Shown one piece after another: positions 1-3,978 of a stretch of DNA of 5,400 nucleotides. The translations under genes were made by a program, and so were the position numbers. Numbering within the stretch: position 1 is the stretch's first letter; each line of letters starts with the position of its first letter. Source of the stretch: Microcaldota archaeon (GTDB taxonomy: Archaea; Micrarchaeota; Micrarchaeia; Anstonellales; Anstonellaceae); the NCBI GenBank assembly GCA_023248455.1, contig JAHFEN010000064.1, forward strand, positions 1 through 5,400. Reading direction: 5' to 3'. The notes under the pieces were generated by a model. That model searched no databases. It saw nothing but the letters and a program-made list of their open reading frames with translations, and had not been told where the DNA came from.

Positions 1-66
1 CCTCTTTCCAGAGCAGAAGCAGAGAAGCAGATAAAAGACAAAAAAATAAAGAAAAATAATGAGTGA
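1..66 (+). CDS. Possible C-terminal fragment of an upstream gene
   Basis: Reading frame 1 is open from the window edge to a TGA at 64-66. It would encode about 21 residues ending in a lysine-rich tail (…AEAEKQIKDKKIKKNNE). Charged tails like this are common at archaeal protein ends, and the gene would be convergent with the acidic microprotein at 75-188. The stretch is too short to identify. Its A-rich character is equally explained by a T-rich terminator acting on the other strand, so this is a weak call that depends on the sequence to the left. Confidence 0.25.
   Translation, partial: PLSRAEAEKQIKDKKIKKNNE
31..60 (-). terminator. T-rich terminator after the acidic microprotein
   Basis: Read on the minus strand, the bases just after the TAA stop at 75-77 contain closely spaced T runs (ATTATTTTTC, TTTATTTTTTTG, CTTTTATC) with no stable hairpin. 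Oligo-T tracts without a stem are the usual archaeal transcription terminators, so this fits the end of the minus-strand transcript. The same bases may also encode an upstream gene's lysine-rich tail. Confidence 0.45.
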
Positions 67-74
67 AAGCAGAA

Positions 75-188
75 TTACTCCTCTTCCTCCTCTTCCCAGT
101 CCTCGTCGAAGTCCTCGTCGTCCTCGTCCGGCCCCTCGTCTTCATCCTCGTCAATCCGGTAAATCGGGATAAGGTATTGGTCGCCCAT
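75..188 (-). CDS. 37-residue protein with extreme acidic C-terminal tail
   Basis: Not recognised as a known family. The product starts MGDQYLIPIYRI and then becomes almost purely Asp/Glu: 21 of the last 25 residues are acidic, broken only by Gly-Pro, one Phe and one Trp, ending in six Glu. The ATG at 186-188 was chosen because an AGAGGTG Shine-Dalgarno sequence (minus strand, 195-201) lies six bases upstream, with TATA-like boxes beyond it. The longer in-frame ATG at 264-266 (63 residues) would put those boxes inside the gene and has no visible binding site. No signal peptide or membrane segment is present in the short form. Acidic tails of this kind occur on chaperones, ribosomal stalk proteins and nucleic-acid mimics, but nothing here selects among them. 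It is divergent from the pilin-like gene. A low-complexity artefact is possible, though the ribosome binding site argues for translation. Confidence 0.5.
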   Translation of the reverse strand: MGDQYLIPIYRIDEDEDEGPDEDDEDFDEDWEEEEEE

Positions 189-194
189 GCCTTG

Positions 195-201
195 CACCTC
201 T
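195..201 (-). promoter_or_regulatory. Shine-Dalgarno site of the acidic microprotein
   Basis: The minus strand reads AGAGGTG, six bases before ATG 186-188. It closely matches the archaeal anti-16S consensus GGAGGTGATC. It is the strongest ribosome binding site in the window and decides the start of the 37-residue protein. Confidence 0.55.
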
Positions 202-206
202 GGCTG

Positions 207-231
207 TATAAAAAGGGAAAAATATAAAAAG
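207..231. promoter_or_regulatory. Paired TATA-like boxes in divergent region
   Basis: The + strand carries TATAAAAAG at 207-215 and ATATAAAAAGG at 222-232; the minus strand therefore reads CTTTTTATA twice. Facing left, the distal copy lies about 38 bases from ATG 186-188, which would give a leader of roughly 12 bases that includes the Shine-Dalgarno site. Facing right, the copy at 222-230 could serve the pilin-like gene, with a leader of about 50 bases to ATG 305. Direction of use cannot be settled by eye. Confidence 0.45.
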
Positions 232-265
232 GCGCTCCTGTCCCGCCCGCAAAAAAACGGCAGCA

Positions 266-272
266 TTTTATA
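266..272 (+). promoter_or_regulatory. TATA-like box before the pilin-like gene
   Basis: TTTTATA is centred 36 bases upstream of ATG 305, so initiation about 25 bases downstream would leave a leader of roughly 10 bases containing GGGTGGGTGG. It overlaps the alternative TTG start at 275, which argues for the ATG at 305 as the true start. Confidence 0.35.
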
Positions 273-304
273 GCTTGGGAGAGGACTTCCCCACGGGTGG
301 GTGG

Positions 305-547
305 ATGGCGGTCGTCGACACTCTTACTGGGATACAGAACGTCCTTCTTCAGATCGGGCCACTTGTGTCAGTCATACTGATTGTGCTTGGCGGGCTGTCC
401 TACGGTCTCGCGCAGGCGCAGCCATCCGAGCAGCGAGGCAAGTACATCACCACCGCCTATGCGCTCATCGCCGGGGGAATCGTTGTAGCCGCGATAACAG
501 GCGCAGCCACTCTCATTGCCGGAAGCTCGGCGAACTTACTGAAGTAG
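305..547 (+). CDS. Two-helix membrane protein, VirB2/TrbC (CedA1)-like pilin candidate
   Basis: The 80-residue product has an amphipathic N-terminus (1-12), a first hydrophobic helix (about 13-36, ending in VLGGLSYGLAQAQ), a short polar loop with charged residues (PSEQRGK, about 40-46) and a second Ala/Gly/Ile-rich helix (about 49-72). This matches the layout of VirB2/TrbC conjugative pilins and of the archaeal CedA1-type pilins related to them. In these, a GG-x-x-Y element precedes the loop and a basic residue opens helix two. No separate cleavable signal is evident. ATG 305 was preferred because GGGTGGGTGG directly precedes it; a TTG at 275 would add ten residues but lies on a TATA-like box. 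No VirB4-like ATPase or VirB6-like channel is present in the window, so the pilin role is inferred from architecture alone. A generic two-helix membrane protein is the alternative. Confidence 0.7.
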   Translation: MAVVDTLTGIQNVLLQIGPLVSVILIVLGGLSYGLAQAQPSEQRGKYITTAYALIAGGIVVAAITGAATLIAGSSANLLK

Positions 548-548
548 A

Positions 549-560
549 ATTTCTTTTTTC
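549..560 (+). terminator. Oligo-T terminator after the pilin-like gene
   Basis: TTTCTTTTTT begins two bases after the TAG stop at 545-547 with no hairpin before it, as is typical of archaeal intrinsic termination. It lies in the 17-base gap between convergent genes. Confidence 0.5.
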
Positions 561-564
561 CAGC

Positions 565-1311
565 TCAGTCGAGTATGGTGTACTTGCTTATGTAAATCTC
601 GGTCTGAAGGACAATTAAGAAGGGCATCAGGAAAAGCGAGTTGATGATGAGCACAGCAAGCGAGCCTATCTTGTGCGTGGAAACCGGAAGGATTGCGCCG
701 AGATTCAGGAAAATAAGGTCAAGGAGCGAGAGCAGCACGAACGCGATTGCAATCCACATTATGAAATAGTGGAACTTTGAAAACACCATCTTGAAGGATT
801 TCTCGGCGGCGCGGAAGGGGCGAAGGTCGTCTATCACAAGGCCTGCCGGGGCATAAAAAAGCGGCAGCCAGACAAGGAGCGAAAGAATTGGGGCAAGATA
901 GTTCTGCGCGCCAAGCTCGAGCGTGAGGAGCTGGATTATGAGAAGCGCGATTGTCCCCAGGAGGAAGAGCAGGAACACATTAAGCGTGTAGCCGGTCAGG
1001 CCTTTCAACACTTCATTCTTCACGCTGGTGCCTGTTCGCTGGGCCTTACTCACTATGTTGATGTTCACTATTGCAAACGATATCAGGTATAGCGAGGCAA
1101 GAAGGGATAATAGTATTATTCCGAAATCGCCTGCAGACAGGTCGGGGATGCTTCCTGTGCGAAGGAAGGTGCCGCCAAGCGCAGCGAATACCGGCGTGTT
1201 CACCAGGAGCGGGATGAGGAGGCCGATGAGCGCGGGTATTGAGAAAAAGGATATCATCTTTATGTTGCGCGAGTACGCCTTGAACGAATGCGCGAGTATG
1301 CTGTCCGCCAT
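565..1311 (-). CDS. Six-helix integral membrane protein of unknown function
   Basis: This 248-residue protein has a short basic N-terminus (MADSILAHSFKAYSRNIKM) followed by about six hydrophobic segments near residues 18-37, 62-86, 108-131, 138-160, 181-205 and 214-236. A cytosolic-type loop (DDLRPFRAAEKSFKMVFSKF, 161-180) separates helices four and five. The pattern of an amphipathic lead ('…SFKAYSRN'), paired helices and a repeated Phe-Lys loop resembles the loosely defined six-helix membrane families found in many archaea (for example domains attached to glycerophosphodiesterases). No catalytic or transport motif was found and I cannot name a family. It is convergent with the pilin-like gene and head-to-head with the MEMO gene. 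ATG 1309-1311 lies about 25 bases from an AT-rich box, consistent with a leaderless mRNA. The hydrophobic pattern makes this strand clearly the coding one. Confidence 0.8.
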   Translation of the reverse strand: MADSILAHSFKAYSRNIKMISFFSIPALIGLLIPLLVNTPVFAALGGTFLRTGSIPDLSAGDFGIILLSLLASLYLISFAIVNINIVSKAQRTGTSVKNEVLKGLTGYTLNVFLLFLLGTIALLIIQLLTLELGAQNYLAPILSLLVWLPLFYAPAGLVIDDLRPFRAAEKSFKMVFSKFHYFIMWIAIAFVLLSLLDLIFLNLGAILPVSTHKIGSLAVLIINSLFLMPFLIVLQTEIYISKYTILD

Positions 1312-1330
1312 AGTGGGAGTAGAGGGTTCG

Positions 1331-1341
1331 AATATTAAAAA
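1331..1341. promoter_or_regulatory. Shared bidirectional TATA-like box
   Basis: AATATTAAAAA is centred at 1336, about 25 bases from the minus-strand ATG (1311) and 27 bases from the + strand ATG (1363). That is the spacing expected between an archaeal TATA box and the start of a leaderless mRNA, in both directions. Neither start codon has a Shine-Dalgarno sequence, which supports leaderless transcripts. Confidence 0.5.
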
Positions 1342-1362
1342 GGTAGCGCTGGAAATGGGTTT

Positions 1363-2184
1363 ATGAGATACCCGGCAGTTTCAGGGAGCTTTTACACCTC
1401 TTCGGTGATGGCGCTGCGCACAGAGGTAAGGGGATACCTCGCAGCTGCTAAGGAGCAGGTGGAAGCGAGGGAGAGGCTAGCAGTGGTCTGCCCGCACGCA
1501 GGCTACCTTTACTCAGGGAAGTGCGCGGCTTTTTCATTTGCTTCCAGCAGCAACTGGGGCAATCGCGGCATTAGCGCCATAATAATCGGGCCCAACCACA
1601 CTGGATTGGGAACGCCAATTTCCGTGTCGTTTGACAGCTGGAAGACGCCGATTGGGGAAATCAAGGCTGACGCAGAGCTTGCAGAAGCGATTGTGAAAGC
1701 TGGGAAAATTGCCCGAAGGGACGAGCTTGGCCATTTGCGGGAACACTCTGTAGAGGTGCAGCTGCCATTTTTGCAGGAGTCTTGCCCCAGTGCGCAGTTC
1801 GTGGGCATTTGCATGGGTTTGCAGGACCTTCCGGCAGCCCGCGATTTGGGCAAGGCGATTTTCGATGCAGTGGCAAAGCTCAAGCGGAATGCCATTGTGA
1901 TAGCATCCTCTGACTTTACGCACTATGAGCCTGCCGAGAGCGCGAAGAAGAAAGACATGCCGGCAATTGAGAGGCTGCTTGCGCTTGACGAGGCGGGCTT
2001 TGACAGGATGGTGCGGGAAAAGGACCTGTCAATTTGCGGGCATGGGCCGATTGCCGCTGCCATTTACTATTCGCGGCTTTCCGGGGCAAAAAATTGCGAG
2101 CTTCTGAAGTACACGAATTCCGGCGAGGCGACCGGGGACTACTCAAACGTGGTGGCGTATGCAAGCCTTGCAATAAACAGATGA
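1363..2184 (+). CDS. MEMO1-family protein (AmmeMemoRadiSam system protein B)
   Basis: The 273-residue protein has the full set of MEMO-family landmarks: an N-terminal RYPAVSGSFY, PHAGYLYSG (44-52), GPNHTG (76-81), EHSVEVQLPF (127-136), SSDFTHY (182-188), CGHGP (225-229) and GDYS near the C-terminus. The fold is related to LigB-type non-haem iron dioxygenases. His45, His79 and Cys225 occupy the positions of the three metal ligands known in human MEMO1, so metal binding is likely. The length is close to the usual archaeal size. Its biochemical role in archaea is unsettled; the family is often linked to AMMECR1 and radical-SAM genes, neither of which is in this window. In many archaea it sits next to mevalonate-pathway genes, and here fni lies one gene downstream. 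Initiation appears leaderless from the AT-rich box at 1331-1341. Confidence 0.93.
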   Translation: MRYPAVSGSFYTSSVMALRTEVRGYLAAAKEQVEARERLAVVCPHAGYLYSGKCAAFSFASSSNWGNRGISAIIIGPNHTGLGTPISVSFDSWKTPIGEIKADAELAEAIVKAGKIARRDELGHLREHSVEVQLPFLQESCPSAQFVGICMGLQDLPAARDLGKAIFDAVAKLKRNAIVIASSDFTHYEPAESAKKKDMPAIERLLALDEAGFDRMVREKDLSICGHGPIAAAIYYSRLSGAKNCELLKYTNSGEATGDYSNVVAYASLAINR

Positions 2185-2217
2185 TGCGCATTTTGGTTCT
2201 TCCTGGCCGGCACAGCA

Positions 2218-2243
2218 GCTGCCTTTTCAAGGGCAGCCTTTTT
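2218..2243 (+). terminator. Hairpin plus T-tract terminator after the MEMO gene
   Basis: GCTGCCTT (2218-2225) pairs with AGGGCAGC (2230-2237; one G·U pair) around a TTCA loop, and CTTTTT follows at once. The arrangement is that of a bacterial-style intrinsic terminator, 34 bases after the MEMO stop and just before the convergent gene's stop codon. The T-tract is only on the + strand side, so it would act on the MEMO transcript. Confidence 0.6.
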
Positions 2244-2247
2244 CCGT

Positions 2248-2883
2248 TCAGTCCTCGAACCGGACTGCCTTGTTCCTCCAGGGATATTTCGCGGAAATTA
2301 TCTTCCGGTGCTGGAAAATGAAGCCCTTGCCTTTTTTCACCACTTCCTTGGTGAAATGGAACTCATACCTGCCCCCGACTTCAGAGTGGTATGCGAACAG
2401 AATGTAAAGCGTGCTTTGCTTTGCGCTGCCAAGGGCTTCCCTGATGAAATGCGTAACATCTTCCGACCTGTTCGCGTTTGGGTTCGATTCCGAAACGTCC
2501 AGGTGCTGCTCCTCAACCGCCATCCTCTTGCCTGAAAGCTCGAGAACTGCCTTGAAATCGTAAAGCGGGTGCTTTATTGTCTTGTAGGTCAGGACAGCTC
2601 CATTGCCATCGACCTGGAGCTCCCAGATGAAGATTGGCCTGACTGCAAGCTCAAGCTGCGCCACGTCCTCCTCACGCCTGGAAGCCACATTGAAGTAGGC
2701 GTAATAAAGGAGCGCAAGCGTGGCTATTCCTGTGAGCGCCTGGAGGTAGACCTTGGCGGATTCTGTGTCCATGTTGCCTACAGCAAAGGAGTAGATGACA
2801 AGCGTGAAGAGAACAAGCAGCACAAGAACGGTGATATATATGACCCTATTGCGCAGGAATGATATTGCATTGCGCCCGTCCAT
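2248..2883 (-). CDS. Membrane-anchored protein of unknown function (two N-terminal helices plus soluble domain)
   Basis: The 211-residue protein has a short basic N-terminus (MDGRNAISFLRNR), a strongly hydrophobic helix (about 14-37), a second helix (about 45-66, YLQALTGIATLALLYYAYFN) and then a soluble region from about 70 to the end. The latter alternates hydrophobic and polar residues (ELAVRPIFIWELQ, GAVLTYKTI, STLYILFAYHS, RYEFHFTKEV), suggesting a beta-sandwich. Only an acidic loop separates the helices, so the soluble domain should be on the same side as the N-terminus, probably cytoplasmic. No catalytic motif is visible and I do not recognise the family. It is convergent with the MEMO gene and divergent from fni, where archaeal relatives often carry mevalonate kinase and isopentenyl phosphate kinase. 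ATG 2881-2883 lies 25 bases from a TTTAAAAA box and has no Shine-Dalgarno sequence, so it is probably leaderless. Confidence 0.75.
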   Translation of the reverse strand: MDGRNAISFLRNRVIYITVLVLLVLFTLVIYSFAVGNMDTESAKVYLQALTGIATLALLYYAYFNVASRREEDVAQLELAVRPIFIWELQVDGNGAVLTYKTIKHPLYDFKAVLELSGKRMAVEEQHLDVSESNPNANRSEDVTHFIREALGSAKQSTLYILFAYHSEVGGRYEFHFTKEVVKKGKGFIFQHRKIISAKYPWRNKAVRFED

Positions 2884-2904
2884 GCTGCCTATTCTGCAAT
2901 GGAG

Positions 2905-2912
2905 TTTAAAAA
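2905..2912. promoter_or_regulatory. TATA-like box between the membrane protein and fni
   Basis: TTTAAAAA is centred about 25 bases from the minus-strand ATG (2883) and about 34 bases from the fni ATG (2943). Read leftward it would give a leaderless mRNA. Read rightward it would give a leader of roughly 10 bases, in which GGTAATC (2934-2940) weakly resembles the archaeal binding site GGTGATC. It is the only good promoter candidate for fni-gltX. Confidence 0.45.
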
Positions 2913-2942
2913 TGGTGTTTTCCCAATCAATGCGGTAATCCC

Positions 2943-3974
2943 ATGGACATCAGGAGCAGAAAATCCGAACACGTGGAAGCTGCGAAGAAAAAGGATGTGG
3001 AATACAAAGCAGCGCCAGGATTCGATGATGTGCGGTTCGTGCACGGCTCGCTTCCAGAGATGGACCTTGCGGAAGTGGACAGCGGATGCAGCCTTTTTGG
3101 GAAAAAGCTCTCATCGCCCCTAATAATAACAGGAATGACCGGAGGCTACCCTGGGGCGCAGGGGATAAACCTCAATCTTGCGGCTGCAGCTGAGAAGGAA
3201 AGGCTTGCCATGGGCTTAGGCTCGCAGAGGGCAATGCTGGAAAAGCCAGGGCTTGCGGCAACGTATAAAGTGAGAAGAACTGCCCCTTCAGTTCCTTTGA
3301 TTGGGAACATAGGAGCATGCCAGCTGAAAAACTACGGAGTGAGGAAAGTGCGTTCTATGCTCGATGAAGTGGAAGCTGACGCGCTTGCCATACACCTGAA
3401 TCCCCTGCAGGAGGTCTGCCAGCCAGAAGGGGACAGCAAGTTTTCAGGTATTCTTGGGCAGATTGGAATATTTGCAAAGGATTTGGGGCTGCCAGTAATA
3501 GTGAAGGAAACTGGCGCTGGCATTTCCAGGGATGCGGCAATGCAGCTCAAGAAGGCTGGCGTTTCGATGCTCGACGTTTCAGGCGCTGGCGGCACCTCAT
3601 GGAGCAAGGCAGAGTATTTGCGAAGCGGCGCGAGGCCGGTGTTTGCAGAATGGGGCAACCCCACTTGCGAGTGCATTGCCGCCTGCTCGGATGTGATTGA
3701 AACAATTGGCTCTGGCGGAGTCCGCTCGGGATTGGATGCCGCAAAAGCTATTGCGCTTGGAGCCTCTTTTGCTGGCGCTGCTCTTCCTTTCCTGAGAGCC
3801 AAGGATCCTGCAGCAGAAGCGCGCACCTGGAAGAATACGATAAAAATTGCCATGCTGCTTTCAGGCTCGAGGAATGTATCACAGCTTCGGATGGCGAAAC
3901 TTATCATTACCGGGAAAACCGCGGAAGGCATGAAGCGGCTCGGGATAGACGTGAACGAGTACGCGAGAAGGTAG
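2943..3974 (+). CDS. fni: Type 2 isopentenyl-diphosphate delta-isomerase
   Basis: This FMN- and NAD(P)H-dependent enzyme interconverts IPP and DMAPP, the starter for prenyl chains of archaeal membrane lipids. The 343-residue protein has the family's usual length and a TIM-barrel layout. Motifs in order are RKSEHVE (6-12, substrate phosphate contacts), SPLIITGMTGG (58-68, flavin), GLGSQRAML (91-99), HLNPLQE (151-157, with Gln156 and Glu157 as the expected catalytic glutamine and Mg2+ ligand), VKETGAGIS (187-195), DVSGAGGTSW (211-220) and SGGVRSG (257-263, FMN phosphate). It is cytosolic. All key residues appear present, so the enzyme should be active. gltX follows four bases after the stop, indicating co-transcription. 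The mevalonate and isopentenyl-phosphate kinases that often precede it in archaea are absent from this window. ATG 2943 gives the full N-terminal motif. Confidence 0.96.
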   Translation: MDIRSRKSEHVEAAKKKDVEYKAAPGFDDVRFVHGSLPEMDLAEVDSGCSLFGKKLSSPLIITGMTGGYPGAQGINLNLAAAAEKERLAMGLGSQRAMLEKPGLAATYKVRRTAPSVPLIGNIGACQLKNYGVRKVRSMLDEVEADALAIHLNPLQEVCQPEGDSKFSGILGQIGIFAKDLGLPVIVKETGAGISRDAAMQLKKAGVSMLDVSGAGGTSWSKAEYLRSGARPVFAEWGNPTCECIAACSDVIETIGSGGVRSGLDAAKAIALGASFAGAALPFLRAKDPAAEARTWKNTIKIAMLLSGSRNVSQLRMAKLIITGKTAEGMKRLGIDVNEYARR

Positions 3975-3978
3975 TTGC

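Noticed and set aside
78..150. Repeat-like CTCCTC/CTCGTC run as a tandem repeat or regulatory array
   Set aside because: It is explained by Asp and Glu codons of the acidic tail read on the minus strand; the units are irregular.
75..266. The 63-residue extended form of the acidic microprotein
   Set aside because: Its extra 26 residues span TATA-like boxes and the Shine-Dalgarno site, so the start at 186-188 is better supported.
301..618. A 105-residue frame overlapping the pilin-like gene in another frame
   Set aside because: It is Arg/Ser/His-rich with no pattern, and runs through the oligo-T terminator into the convergent gene.
1028..1366. A 112-residue + strand open frame across the MEMO promoter
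   Set aside because: It is antisense to the six-helix protein, whose hydrophobic pattern is convincing, and its sequence is basic low-information residues.
2308..2862. Two + strand open frames (75 and 97 residues) opposite the 211-residue membrane protein
   Set aside because: The minus-strand product has clear membrane helices and a regular soluble domain; the + frames show no such structure and are fragmented.
3332..3931. A 199-residue minus-strand open frame inside fni
   Set aside because: It is a shadow of the fni reading frame; its composition (Ser, Pro, Ala-rich) shows no family motif.
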